DNA from: Clostridium acetobutylicum ATCC 824
GTDB lineage: Bacteria; Bacillota; Clostridia; Clostridiales; Clostridiaceae
NCBI RefSeq assembly: GCF_000008765.1
Contig: NC_003030.1
Span: 3,320,001-3,384,000 of the forward strand
DNA length: 64,000 nt
Direction of reading: 5' to 3'
Positions 31,731 to 40,237 of the stretch are shown in pieces. How positions within the stretch are numbered: the first letter of the stretch is position 1; every line of letters starts with the position of its first letter. The notes under the pieces were generated by a model. It searched no databases. It saw only the letters and a list, made by a program, of their open reading frames with translations, and had not been told where the DNA came from. The translations under genes were made by a program, and so were the position numbers.

Positions 31731-34118
31731 TTAATATAAGCTGTATACTTTAGAAATTATTATGGTTATATCATCCTTTGCTTTTCCACCAGAAAGTTCT
31801 ATAGCTTTTTTTAGCATAGCTTCTCCTAACTCTTTAGGCTTATTTGCACTACTATTTTTAAGAAAATCTATTATCCAATTTACTTTTCCAGCATTCTCGT
31901 CATCATAATTAACTACGCCATCACTTATCATTACTATCATGTCTCCATTTTCAACCTTCTTGTGATTAACCTCCATATCAACTGTATCAAGTACTCCTAT
32001 AGGAAGTGTCTTAGCATTTATAACTTCAATTTTATCTTTTTTCTTTATAAAACTTGTTACTCCTCCAACCTTTATAAATTCAGCATCACCAGAGTATAAA
32101 TCCACGCTACACAAATCTACCGTTGAAAATTTCTCATCTTCTTCAAATTTAAGCGTCATTATAGAGTTAACTGTATTTATAGCCATAGTTCTATTAAGAC
32201 TTGATTCATTAAATTTTTCTATTAAATCAATAACTGCTCTACTTTCTTTTTCCGCTTGAACTCCATGTCCCATACCATCACTTATTATTATATTATAGTT
32301 TCCATCTTTTCCTTTTCCAAAGCTATAACTATCGCCATTTACCTCTTCACCATCTTTGCAAGCTCTTACTATTTGTGAGGATATATAATACTTAGGCGTC
32401 TCCTCAAAAGTAACACTGCATAAATTAGTTTCTGGACATATACTGCATCCATCATCTCCTACACACATAAGCGTTCCTACAGCCTCATTAATAACTGGAA
32501 GTACATGTTTAACACAAATCTGTCTTCCCCCACACGCTTCCATTGTAAGCTTTACAAGATTTCTGTTTCTTTTATCATTTACACACATTATATCCTTATA
32601 TGGTATCCCCATCTTATTTAGCAATCTTATTATTTTCTCCTCTACATCAACATTAAACTTTAATTCATTGCTAAATTCATCTATTATATTCTCAACAGAT
32701 GTACCTATATTCTTAACCTGAGCGGACATAAATTCTCTTCCACTGCATACCTGCATTCTCCACATCTCGTTCATTATATAGTCATTTATTATCATGTCCG
32801 TATGCTTTATAAGCTCTTTTCTCCTGACACATTTTCTCTCAATCTCATCAGGAATTTTATTTATACCCTCCTGAAAATTTTGTATAAGCTCTTCGAAGGC
32901 TGCATAAGTATAATATATCTCTCTTTTCCAGCATATTGAGTTCATATTACACTTTCCGCATACTCTATCGGCCAAATTTTCAACTAGTCTGCAACTCTTA
33001 TTCTTCATTGTAAGTTTGTCATTGTCAGCAAGATTATTTAGGGTAGTAGACATTGTAAACAAAACTTCTGAAAAATTCTCAAGCTTTTTAACAAAAATAT
33101 CCTTCATCTTTTCAATATATCTATTAGTAATATCTGATTGCTTTCTATCCCAATTAAACTCACACTCCATTTTCTTGTAAAGCTTATTAGGTATCCCCGC
33201 AAATATAATACATGTTATAGCTGCTTCCATTAGGCTAAAATCAACATGATTCTTACAATAAATAATTATTATCAAAAATATAATAAGATATACTCCTGCA
33301 GTAATCCACTTTCCAAAATCCTTAAAAACTCCTGCTATAAATCCTAAAAATCCAAATACTCCTATATAAATCATTACATCGCTGCTATTCATACCAATGA
33401 TTGCTCCAATAGCAATACCACCAGCTGCTCCTGCTGAACTTCCCTCTATATATGAAATAGCAATTACAAAAACCATAGCTAAAACGTTTCTTATCGATAC
33501 ATTATAAATATCAAAATTTCTTGTTCCTGAAATAACTAAAGCCACCAAAACTGACATGCTTATTATCTCTTCATTTGTAAAAAGATGTTTTGTTCTTATG
33601 TTATCAAGGCATATAATTCCATACCTAATAATATAATATACTGAACAAACACATGCTATCTCAATTAAAGTAAATATAAGTGCTGATTGTACTGTTAATT
33701 TTTCAACAAGTATTTTAAACATAATAAATTCTATCAATAAAAATATTGCCGAAGTTACTAACTTCTTTATATCTTCTTTTTCTTTCATAACCACCATAAG
33801 CAGCGTAATAATAATTACACCAATCTCATACATAACGCTATCTTTCACTTCACCGCTAATCGATATATAACCAACCAAACTTCCCACAGCTGCTAAAAAC
33901 GAAGCTTTATCATTCTTCTTATATATTAAAACGCATGCTAAAAAAGCTATTCCGAATGGTACCATAGAATTTATCATTACAACTCTACTTATAGCAAATG
34001 AACTCACTGCATAAATTAATACTTTTAATATAAATAGTTTTTTTATATTTTCTACTTTTGTATCTTTTTCTGATTTAGGTGCTCTTTCATATGTAATAAC
34101 TTCACTATTATATAGCAT
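31731..34118 (-). CDS. spoIIE: Stage II sporulation protein E, PP2C phosphatase
   Basis: SpoIIE dephosphorylates the anti-anti-sigma factor SpoIIAA in the forespore to release sigma-F, and takes part in polar septation. The 795-residue protein has about ten membrane segments (residues 28-300), a central region with cysteines, and a C-terminal PP2C domain with ISDGMGHG and MIVMISDGVVNYDD. The start follows GGGGATGTTGAT. A TTGACA-21-TATAAT promoter lies 85 bases upstream. It is followed by tilS with a 76-base gap. Confidence 0.96.
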   Translation of the reverse strand: MLYNSEVITYERAPKSEKDTKVENIKKLFILKVLIYAVSSFAISRVVMINSMVPFGIAFLACVLIYKKNDKASFLAAVGSLVGYISISGEVKDSVMYEIGVIIITLLMVVMKEKEDIKKLVTSAIFLLIEFIMFKILVEKLTVQSALIFTLIEIACVCSVYYIIRYGIICLDNIRTKHLFTNEEIISMSVLVALVISGTRNFDIYNVSIRNVLAMVFVIAISYIEGSSAGAAGGIAIGAIIGMNSSDVMIYIGVFGFLGFIAGVFKDFGKWITAGVYLIIFLIIIIYCKNHVDFSLMEAAITCIIFAGIPNKLYKKMECEFNWDRKQSDITNRYIEKMKDIFVKKLENFSEVLFTMSTTLNNLADNDKLTMKNKSCRLVENLADRVCGKCNMNSICWKREIYYTYAAFEELIQNFQEGINKIPDEIERKCVRRKELIKHTDMIINDYIMNEMWRMQVCSGREFMSAQVKNIGTSVENIIDEFSNELKFNVDVEEKIIRLLNKMGIPYKDIMCVNDKRNRNLVKLTMEACGGRQICVKHVLPVINEAVGTLMCVGDDGCSICPETNLCSVTFEETPKYYISSQIVRACKDGEEVNGDSYSFGKGKDGNYNIIISDGMGHGVQAEKESRAVIDLIEKFNESSLNRTMAINTVNSIMTLKFEEDEKFSTVDLCSVDLYSGDAEFIKVGGVTSFIKKKDKIEVINAKTLPIGVLDTVDMEVNHKKVENGDMIVMISDGVVNYDDENAGKVNWIIDFLKNSSANKPKELGEAMLKKAIELSGGKAKDDITIIISKVYSLY

Positions 34119-34202
34119 ATCAACATCCCCAATCTATAAACCACATATTATTCTATTTCAAATAGCAATATGTAAGTAATTTCCATATCCAGTTTATCTC
34201 CT

Positions 34203-34235
34203 ATTATATCAAATGCTTTTGGAAATGTTTGTCAA
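34203..34235 (-). promoter_or_regulatory. spoIIE promoter with long spacer (Spo0A-activated type)
   Basis: TTGACA (34230-34235) and TATAAT (34203-34208) are separated by 21 bases on the minus strand. This non-standard spacing is the known arrangement of sigma-A promoters activated by Spo0A at spoIIE and spoIIG in Bacillus. TGACAAA overlapping the -35 box differs by one base from the 0A box TGNCGAA. Confidence 0.75.
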
Positions 34236-34320
34236 TTGTTGGATGTTTATTTTATTTTTTTTAAGACATTTATCCCTACAATAATTTATAAAATTTAGTT
34301 AAAATAAAATTCTACATAAC

Positions 34321-34358
34321 ATAAAAAAGAAGCTTTCACATACTTGTGAAAGCTTCTT
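34321..34358 (-). terminator. Terminator of the Leu-fMet-Met tRNA cluster
   Basis: A perfect 14-bp stem (34327-34340 with 34345-34358), loop tact, followed on the minus strand by a run of T. It lies 4 bases past tRNA-Met. Confidence 0.9.
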
Positions 34359-34362
34359 GACT

Positions 34363-34439
34363 TGGTAGCGGAAATAGGACTTGAACCTACGACACTTCGG
34401 GTATGAACCGAATGCTCTAGCCAGCTGAGCTATTCCGCC
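34363..34439 (-). tRNA. tRNA-Met, elongator (CAT)
   Basis: A 77-base cloverleaf with CCA; acceptor GGCGGAA/TTCCGCT with a wobble, anticodon loop with CAT (stem TCGG/CCGA), D-loop AGCTGGCTA. It lacks initiator features, so it is the elongator. Confidence 0.93.
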
Positions 34440-34445
34440 ATATTA

Positions 34446-34521
34446 TGGTTGCGGGGACAGGACTTGAACCTGTGACCTTCGGGTTATGAGCCCGACGAGC
34501 TGCCAGCTGCTCCACCCCGCG
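34446..34521 (-). tRNA. tRNA-fMet, initiator (CAT)
   Basis: A 76-base cloverleaf with CCA. It has both hallmarks of initiators: an unpaired C1-A72 end (CGCGGGG with CCCCGCA) and three G-C pairs in the anticodon stem (TCGGG/CCCGA) around CTCATAA. Confidence 0.96.
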
Positions 34522-34531
34522 ATATTTATAT

Positions 34532-34621
34532 TGGTGCCGAAGACCGGAATCGAACCGGTACGATGTGATTAGCATCGCAGGATTTTAAGTCCTGTGCGTC
34601 TGCCAGTTCCGCCACTTCGGC
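34532..34621 (-). tRNA. tRNA-Leu (TAA)
   Basis: A 90-base tRNA with a long variable arm, anticodon TAA and encoded CCA; acceptor GCCGAAG/CTTCGGC. It is the first gene of the three-tRNA transcript. Confidence 0.96.
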
Positions 34622-34646
34622 ATGTCACTCATCAGCGACAATAACT

Positions 34647-34675
34647 ATTATATCCCATAGCTATATAGATGTCAA
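34647..34675 (-). promoter_or_regulatory. Promoter of the Leu-fMet-Met tRNA cluster
   Basis: TTGACA (34670-34675), a 17-base spacer and TATAAT (34647-34652), 26 bases before tRNA-Leu on the minus strand. The rest of the gap to 34838 is AT-rich with no further feature seen. Confidence 0.85.
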
Positions 34676-34837
34676 CAATAAATTTAAATTTATTAAATAA
34701 AATTTTATATATTAGTATTTTAAAACACTTATTTCTTTCATCAACCAGCTTTTATCAAGGCTTATACACTATCGTAATATAATATAAAATATTTAATCTT
34801 CTATCTCTTTTTCTGTACTTTTTCACAAGAAAAAATA

Positions 34838-34862
34838 AAACACGGATTTTATCCCGTGCTTA
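34838..34862 (-). terminator. Terminator after yabR
   Basis: A short stem (GCACGG paired with CCGTGT, on the minus strand) followed by TTTATTTTTT. It lies 15 bases past the yabR stop. Confidence 0.65.
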
Positions 34863-34876
34863 AATTCATATTTTAA

Positions 34877-35284
34877 TTAATGACTTGTGTTTTTCTTATA
34901 TCCTCTTGTTCTTGAATCTTGATGCCTTTTTAAATCCTGGAATTTCTCTTCACTATCCTTCAAAAATCTTGATAGCTTATCTTCAAAATTAACGGCATTT
35001 TGAGTATTTTTCTTTTCCCAGTCAATTTCAATAGGTTTAACTGATTTTTTGTGATCAATAGCTTGCTTTATTGATAAACTTATCTTTCCATTATCATCTA
35101 CTGAGAGAACCTTTACTTTAACTTTATCTTTTTCTTTTAAATGATCATGTATATCCTTAACGAACGAATCAGCTACCTCAGATATATGAACTAAACCTGT
35201 TTTACCATCAACCTCCACAAATGCACCAAAATTAGTAATGTTAACAATAGTACCTGTTAAGATACTTCCTGCCTTTAAGGTCAT
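34877..35284 (-). CDS. yabR: S1-domain RNA-binding protein (YabR family)
   Basis: A 135-residue protein with one S1 domain in residues 1-72 (GTIVNITNFGAFVEVDGKTGLVHISEVAD, described by its GAFVEV and GLVHIS motifs) and a charged C-terminal tail. S1 domains bind RNA; a role in translation or general stress is inferred from homologues. AAGGAGGAG precedes ATG. It sits 44 bases after divIC, the same order as in Bacillus, and is the end of the hup/yab cluster. Confidence 0.88.
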   Translation of the reverse strand: MTLKAGSILTGTIVNITNFGAFVEVDGKTGLVHISEVADSFVKDIHDHLKEKDKVKVKVLSVDDNGKISLSIKQAIDHKKSVKPIEIDWEKKNTQNAVNFEDKLSRFLKDSEEKFQDLKRHQDSRTRGYKKNTSH

Positions 35285-35328
35285 ATAAAAAGACTCCTCC
35301 TTGATATTTATTGTGTATTATTATATTT

Positions 35329-35613
35329 TTACTTCTTACTATCTATTACAGGGATTTCGCCTTGTTTTATAAGACCTAATTTTTCTCTTGCAAGCTTTTC
35401 AGTATAACTATCAGTCTTAGATAATTTGATTTCATCCTGTAATTTTTGATTTTCCTTTTTCAAACCGTCAATATTCTTTTGACTTTCTGAAATGTTTTTA
35501 TTTATCCTGTTTATGGTTATTTGTTGATTTACAAAAATATAGCCCATATTAATCAATACAATAAAAAAAACTATATATTTGATTTTTGAACTCAATTTCA
35601 TTTTTGTACTCAA
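35329..35613 (-). CDS. divIC: Septum formation initiator, DivIC/FtsB family
   Basis: A 94-residue single-pass membrane protein with a helix at about 10-30 and an external coiled coil (INKNISESQKNIDGLKKEN). DivIC partners FtsL in the divisome. The start is uncertain: TTG at 35613 is only 2 bases from AAGGGG, while an ATG at 35601 is about 14 bases away. It lies in the yabP-yabQ-divIC order typical of spore formers. Confidence 0.85.
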   Translation of the reverse strand: MSTKMKLSSKIKYIVFFIVLINMGYIFVNQQITINRINKNISESQKNIDGLKKENQKLQDEIKLSKTDSYTEKLAREKLGLIKQGEIPVIDSKK

Positions 35614-35697
35614 TTCCCCTTCAAGGTTATAAATTTTATTAAAACACCTATATATATATTTTAAAAGCTTTTTGTCTTTTGTTCAAGATATTTATGT

Positions 35698-36081
35698 TTA
35701 TTTTTTGCTTAAAAATAAACACTCAAGAATATATATAATAAATTTAAACAATATTCTAACACATTTTAGAAACTGATTAAGGAATTTCCTTATGACACTC
35801 ACAAACAGAGGACTTATAAATTTAATATAAAAGCATAATCCAAGTATTATGAACACATATACATACGCATTTATGTAAGCTTCATTTGTGTACAGTAAAA
35901 ACACGAAAACTACTATAGCATCTAGAACTAGAAATAATATATCTTCCAAAAAAGTCACAATTTTATTAGGATGTTCACATACAAGCAAAACCCTATATAC
36001 ATCGAATAACAATGCTGCTATAACTCCAGCAACAAAATTAGATATAAAAAATATTAATTGTTCATAAATTGATAAAATCAT
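35698..36081 (-). CDS. yabQ: Spore cortex biosynthesis protein YabQ
   Basis: A 127-residue protein with about four membrane segments, no soluble domain and the YabQ-like N-terminus (FFISNFVAGVIAALLFDVYR). In Bacillus it is needed for cortex formation and localises to the forespore membrane. It starts 9 bases after yabP, with AGGG overlapping the yabP stop, so the two form one unit. Confidence 0.87.
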   Translation of the reverse strand: MILSIYEQLIFFISNFVAGVIAALLFDVYRVLLVCEHPNKIVTFLEDILFLVLDAIVVFVFLLYTNEAYINAYVYVFIILGLCFYIKFISPLFVSVIRKFLNQFLKCVRILFKFIIYILECLFLSKK

Positions 36082-36090
36082 ATTTATACC

Positions 36091-36387
36091 CTATTTAAAC
36101 AATCTAGATATTATACTATCTTTTTTATTGGAGGATTCATTACCGCTGTATACGCAGGCATTTATAGTTCCAGTTATAGCTATATCACCATTTTGAACAT
36201 CTAATTTATTCATTTTAAGCTCTCTGCCTTTTATTATAAGTGATCCTAAATTAGTATTAAGAACTATTTGTTCATCATTAAAATTAACAACTTCACTTAC
36301 TCCTGTAAGTAAAAGTCTTTTTCTATTTTCTATAGTCATTAAACTTTTTTTACCGCTTTGTGCGTTTAATTCCTTTTTAACTTCCAT
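36091..36387 (-). CDS. yabP: Sporulation protein YabP
   Basis: A 98-residue YabP/YqfC-family protein (ENRKRLLLTGVSEVVNFNDE, then LGSLIIKGRELKMNKLDVQNG). Homologues are made in the mother cell under sigma-E and are needed with YabQ for cortex and coat assembly. AGGAGG precedes ATG. A sigma-E-like promoter lies at 36415-36444. Confidence 0.9.
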   Translation of the reverse strand: MEVKKELNAQSGKKSLMTIENRKRLLLTGVSEVVNFNDEQIVLNTNLGSLIIKGRELKMNKLDVQNGDIAITGTINACVYSGNESSNKKDSIISRLFK

Positions 36388-36414
36388 ATAAATTACCTCC
36401 TATCCCACTTTTTA

Positions 36415-36444
36415 ATATATATGTGAGATAGAAAGATTTTATAA
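36415..36444 (-). promoter_or_regulatory. Sigma-E-like promoter of yabP-yabQ
   Basis: On the minus strand TTATAAA (36438-36444), 14 bases, then CATATATAT (36415-36423). This is close to the Bacillus sigma-E consensus (KMATAWW, 14-15 bases, CATAYAHT) with one mismatch in each box. It lies 28 bases before yabP. Confidence 0.45.
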
Positions 36445-36446
36445 CA

Positions 36447-36701
36447 TTAAATTTCCTCACCACTAATTACTTCATACATCTTTTTTGCATCTTCTTTAAG
36501 AGCATGATTGGTAATGTTAACTACTTTTGCTTTAAAGACTTTGCTTGCATATCTTATTTCTATTATATCATCTTCTTCAACGTCTGTACCAGGCTTTGCT
36601 ACTTTGCCATTTATAGATACCCTTCCGCTTTCACAAGCCTCTTTAGCAACAGTTCTTCTCTTTATTATCCTTGAAACTTTTAAATATTTATCTAACCTCA
36701 T
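36447..36701 (-). CDS. rqcP: S4-domain protein RqcP (YabO, Hsp15-like)
   Basis: An 84-residue S4 RNA-binding protein (MRLDKYLKVSRIIKRRTVAKEA start). In Bacillus it joins RqcH on obstructed 50S subunits to add alanine tails in ribosome quality control. GGAGGATTAGT precedes ATG. It follows hup by 90 bases across a terminator-like hairpin. Confidence 0.9.
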   Translation of the reverse strand: MRLDKYLKVSRIIKRRTVAKEACESGRVSINGKVAKPGTDVEEDDIIEIRYASKVFKAKVVNITNHALKEDAKKMYEVISGEEI

Positions 36702-36750
36702 ACTAATCCTCCGATAAAAAGTATAGTATTAAATCTTATATAAAATCTTA

Positions 36751-36777
36751 AAAATCCCGGTTAATAACCGGGATTTC
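36751..36777 (-). terminator. Terminator between hup and rqcP
   Basis: A near-perfect palindrome (AATCCCGGTTA-a-TAACCGGGATT, 36753-36775) followed on the minus strand by TTTTAAGATTTTA. The GC-rich core fits a stable but possibly leaky terminator. Confidence 0.7.
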
Positions 36778-36791
36778 CAATTTTAAGATAA

Positions 36792-37067
36792 TTATTTATT
36801 AACTCTTTCCTTAAATTCTTTTCCTGCTTTAAAAACTGGAACAGTAGAAGCTGGTATTACTATCTCCTCTTTTGATCTAGGATTTCTTCCCTTTCTCTCT
36901 GCTCTTTCTCTAGTTTCAAAAGTACCGAAACCTACTAATTGAACTTTTTCATGTTTCTCTAAAGTTTCTTCAACACTTTCTATAAATGCTTTTAATGCAA
37001 CTTCCGCATCTTTTTTTGTTAATTTACTTTTCTCTGATATACTAGTGATTAATTCAGCCTTATTCAC
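36792..37067 (-). CDS. hup: DNA-binding protein HU
   Basis: A 91-residue HU with the family signature GFGTFETRERAERKGRNPR and the DNA-intercalating proline in NPRSKEE. It compacts and bends DNA in the nucleoid. The start is GTG at 37067, 8 bases after AAGGAGG. It follows mazG at 91 bases and ends in its own terminator. Confidence 0.97.
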   Translation of the reverse strand: MNKAELITSISEKSKLTKKDAEVALKAFIESVEETLEKHEKVQLVGFGTFETRERAERKGRNPRSKEEIVIPASTVPVFKAGKEFKERVNK

Positions 37068-37158
37068 TTTTGTTACCTCCTTAAATTTTAAGAGTATGCT
37101 ATAACCATATAAGCATATTCTGCATATAATATAAAAATCCTTCTTTTAAAGGACATTT

Positions 37159-38610
37159 TTATTGAATTTTTAGTTTTGCTTCATCCCATAAAGCATTCAT
37201 TTCCTCCAAAGACATGCTCTCAATTTTAAGATTTTTATCCTTGGCTGCTTTCTCTATGTAATAAAAACGTTTAATAAATTTGTCTATAGTATAATTTAAT
37301 GCAAACTCACTATCAATGTCAAGGAGTCTAGCAATATTTACTACAGAAAAAATTAAATCTCCAACTTCTTCTGCTATTCTATCCCTTATTATCCCTTTAT
37401 ATACATCTTTTACTTCGCGAGTTTCCTCTAAAACTTTATCTAGCGCCTCTTCAACATTACGAAAATCAAATCCTACTTTTGAAGCCTTTTTTTGAACTTT
37501 TTCAGCCCTTATAAGAGCTGGTAAAATTTTGGGTATGTGTTTCATTTCTTCAGTATAAGAATTTAAATCCTGTTGTTTTCTTTTTATTTCGTCCCACTTT
37601 TGTAAAACTTCAGTAGAATTTTTTATTTGCTCATTTTTAAAAACATGTGGATGTCTTTCTATCATCTTGTTACAAATCCCTGAAATCACATCATTTATGT
37701 TAAAGTACCCTTCATCTTTACCTATCTTGGCATGAAAAACCACCTGAAATAATACATCACCTAACTCTTCTACCATCATATCATCATCGTTTTTTTCAAT
37801 TGCCTCAACAGCCTCATAGCATTCCTCTATAAGCGCCCTCTTTATTGTATCATGGCTCTGTTCCCTATCCCACGGACAACCATTTTCTCCTCTAAGTATT
37901 TCCATTATATTTAACAAATCGTAAAAATCCTTATTGTTATTAATATCACAAGGAACATACACTGATGTTAGATAATCTATATCACTTTGTCTATCCAATT
38001 CATATAGAGGTATTTTTCTAACGCTCTCTTCATTTTCGATTCCAGCTGCTCTCACGAAATAAATCTCCGTATCGTCTTTATAATACTCCAAAAGAGCTAG
38101 CTTTACATCAGAAGCTATAAAACTATTATATACTTGAGTAATGACAATTCCAAGCCTCTTATCCAAAATTTGATTTTTAATATCAAAGGCATCAACTATT
38201 TTAAGACCTTTCACCGGATCAATCTTAAGCGATTCCATCAAGGCATCTATAAAGCTTACAGCTGGAACTATATCAACTTTTATATTTTCTTTTTCACATA
38301 ATTCTATTAATATCTGCACTGATTTCTCTGCAACAAGAGGATGACCTGGCACAGCATACACTATATCTTTAAGCTCCTTAGCCTTACTAACCAAATCCCG
38401 GGCTATAAAGTCATATACCTCATCAAAGCTTTCGCCTGTTTCGTACTTATCATCATATGTACTGTACTTTATACCAATTTCATCAAAATACTCTACCACT
38501 GGATGCTTTTTAGTCCTAAAGAAAATATTTTGTGAATTTTTAACTGCCTCAAGTGTTCCGAGGGTCAGTGCATTTTTCGAGCCAGGCCCAAGCCCCACTA
38601 CTTTAATCAA
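37159..38610 (-). CDS. yabN: Tetrapyrrole methylase-like and MazG fusion protein (YabN)
   Basis: A 483-residue fusion: residues 1-220 resemble SAM-dependent tetrapyrrole methylases (VVGLGPGSKNALTLG, VYAVPGHPLVAEK), and residues 235-480 hold two MazG-type NTP pyrophosphohydrolase regions (WDREQSHDTIKRALIEECYEAVE, EEVGDLIFSVVN). The MazG part cleaves NTPs, probably as house-cleaning. The role of the methylase half is unknown. The start is set at TTG 38610, 8 bases after GGGAGAGG; a GTG at 38631 contains this site. It starts 17 bases after spoVB. Confidence 0.92.
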   Translation of the reverse strand: MIKVVGLGPGSKNALTLGTLEAVKNSQNIFFRTKKHPVVEYFDEIGIKYSTYDDKYETGESFDEVYDFIARDLVSKAKELKDIVYAVPGHPLVAEKSVQILIELCEKENIKVDIVPAVSFIDALMESLKIDPVKGLKIVDAFDIKNQILDKRLGIVITQVYNSFIASDVKLALLEYYKDDTEIYFVRAAGIENEESVRKIPLYELDRQSDIDYLTSVYVPCDINNNKDFYDLLNIMEILRGENGCPWDREQSHDTIKRALIEECYEAVEAIEKNDDDMMVEELGDVLFQVVFHAKIGKDEGYFNINDVISGICNKMIERHPHVFKNEQIKNSTEVLQKWDEIKRKQQDLNSYTEEMKHIPKILPALIRAEKVQKKASKVGFDFRNVEEALDKVLEETREVKDVYKGIIRDRIAEEVGDLIFSVVNIARLLDIDSEFALNYTIDKFIKRFYYIEKAAKDKNLKIESMSLEEMNALWDEAKLKIQ

Positions 38611-38627
38611 TATTAAATCCTCTCCCT

Positions 38628-40166
38628 TCACCTAAAACTTTTAAATCTAGTTTTTATTCTCTTATAATCGAATACACCAAACAGAATAATAAATATAAAA
38701 TACACTATTATTCCTGAAAATACTGATATACCAAAGCTAAGTAACATATTCATAGTTTTAGTATAAATATTCATATATAAGAACATAACTCCTATAATCA
38801 TCAAAATAGATGCGTACGCCGGTTTCATTATTATATCATACCATTTTATTTTAAAATTACAAATTATTTTAACAGCAATTACATTCAATATACAGGATAA
38901 CATATATCCACTAATAGTGCCAATAACTGCTCCGTAAACATTGAACATCTTTATAGGAACTAAATAGTTATTTATTACCACCTTAAGAATACAAGCCAAA
39001 AACAGATTTATGACAGGGATAGCATATTTTTTAACTCCCTGAAGCACCGATGTAGTCACCTGTGAAAGTACGATAAAAGGTATACTAATACTTAAGTATT
39101 TTAGTATATCTCCACCACTTGAATGTCCAGGAAATATTATTGTCATAACTTGATTAGACATAAAAAATAAACCCGCAAAAGATGGAATAGCTATTAACAT
39201 TGACATCTTTAGAGCTGATTCTATTCTACCTTTTAATTCATCCATTCTATTAAGTACAAAAGCCTCTGAAATAACTGGCATAAGAGATGTACATAAAGCA
39301 ATAGAAAGTGTAAGTGGAACATTAATAAGTACAAAAGCCTTACCTGTAAGCTGACCATATAATTTAGTTGCCTCACTATAGTTAAATCCAGCTTTAATTA
39401 GGTTTTGTGGTACTAATATGGAATCTATAAGACTCATTATACTGCTAACTGCTGATCCTATTGATATTGGTATTGCTATGTATAATAATTCACTTAATAT
39501 TTTATAATTTCTTCCTGTCTTTACGCCCTTAAACTCACTTTTAGCTCTAGTATATTTTATGAATAAATATACACCAGCAATCCCTGCCCCAAATACTGCT
39601 CCAAAAGCCGCTCCCCCTGCAGAGTACTCTATTCCTTTTGGCAAAAGTATGTATGCAAGTCCAACTCCTACTAAAACTCTTCCTATTTGCTCAATTATCT
39701 GTGATACTGCGGTAGGCACCATATTCTGCATACCTTGAAAAAAGCCTCTAAATGAGCTTACCAGGGATATTATAATCGGCGCTAATGATATGCCTATTAA
39801 TGAATAGTATGATTTCTCATTCCAATTAAAAAAATGAACCAACTGTCTTGAAAAAATTATTAGAAATAAACTGAAGCCTCCACCCATAATTAGCATAAGC
39901 AAAACTGCCTTTTTTAAAACTAGAATAATGCCTTCTCTGTCATTAACAGCATTTCTTTCTGCAACCATCTTTGAAATAGCAACTGGTACACCTGAAGCTA
40001 TTGCTATAAAAAACATATACAAGGGATATGACATTTGGTAGTAACCTATTCCCTCATCACCTATAAGCATAATAAGAGGCCACCTAAAACACATCCCTAA
40101 GATTTTTGCAAATATACCTGTAATACCTAATATTAAGGTTCCTTTTATTAAAGTTTGCTTTTTCAT
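38628..40166 (-). CDS. spoVB: Stage V sporulation protein B, MOP-family flippase
   Basis: A 512-residue membrane protein with about 14 helices of the polysaccharide/lipid II flippase type (MOP superfamily). In Bacillus SpoVB is needed for spore cortex synthesis. The start is the ATG at 40166; a TTG at 40181 overlaps the GGAGG site and is rejected. The GGAGG (40175-40179) lies within one arm of a hairpin at 40167-40226, so translation may be controlled. It is the gene after spoVT, in the Bacillus order. Confidence 0.93.
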   Translation of the reverse strand: MKKQTLIKGTLILGITGIFAKILGMCFRWPLIMLIGDEGIGYYQMSYPLYMFFIAIASGVPVAISKMVAERNAVNDREGIILVLKKAVLLMLIMGGGFSLFLIIFSRQLVHFFNWNEKSYYSLIGISLAPIIISLVSSFRGFFQGMQNMVPTAVSQIIEQIGRVLVGVGLAYILLPKGIEYSAGGAAFGAVFGAGIAGVYLFIKYTRAKSEFKGVKTGRNYKILSELLYIAIPISIGSAVSSIMSLIDSILVPQNLIKAGFNYSEATKLYGQLTGKAFVLINVPLTLSIALCTSLMPVISEAFVLNRMDELKGRIESALKMSMLIAIPSFAGLFFMSNQVMTIIFPGHSSGGDILKYLSISIPFIVLSQVTTSVLQGVKKYAIPVINLFLACILKVVINNYLVPIKMFNVYGAVIGTISGYMLSCILNVIAVKIICNFKIKWYDIIMKPAYASILMIIGVMFLYMNIYTKTMNMLLSFGISVFSGIIVYFIFIILFGVFDYKRIKTRFKSFR

Positions 40167-40226
40167 TAATAATACCTCCAAATTCTCTATAAATATATTA
40201 ATATTTATAATTTGAAGGTATTATTA
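40167..40226 (-). promoter_or_regulatory. Hairpin that sequesters the spoVB ribosome binding site
   Basis: Arms 40167-40184 and 40209-40226 pair over 18 bases with one G-U wobble, extended by an inner 9-bp stem (40188-40196 with 40201-40209) and loop atta. The GGAGG of spoVB is fully inside the stem, next to the start codon. No T-run follows, so it does not act as a normal terminator. Confidence 0.7.
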
Positions 40227-40237
40227 CTTTATTTATT

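Noticed and set aside
34201..34260. Normal 17-base promoter for spoIIE
   Set aside because: No -35-like hexamer exists 17 bases before TATAAT; the only good -35 is 21 bases away, so the long-spacer reading was kept.
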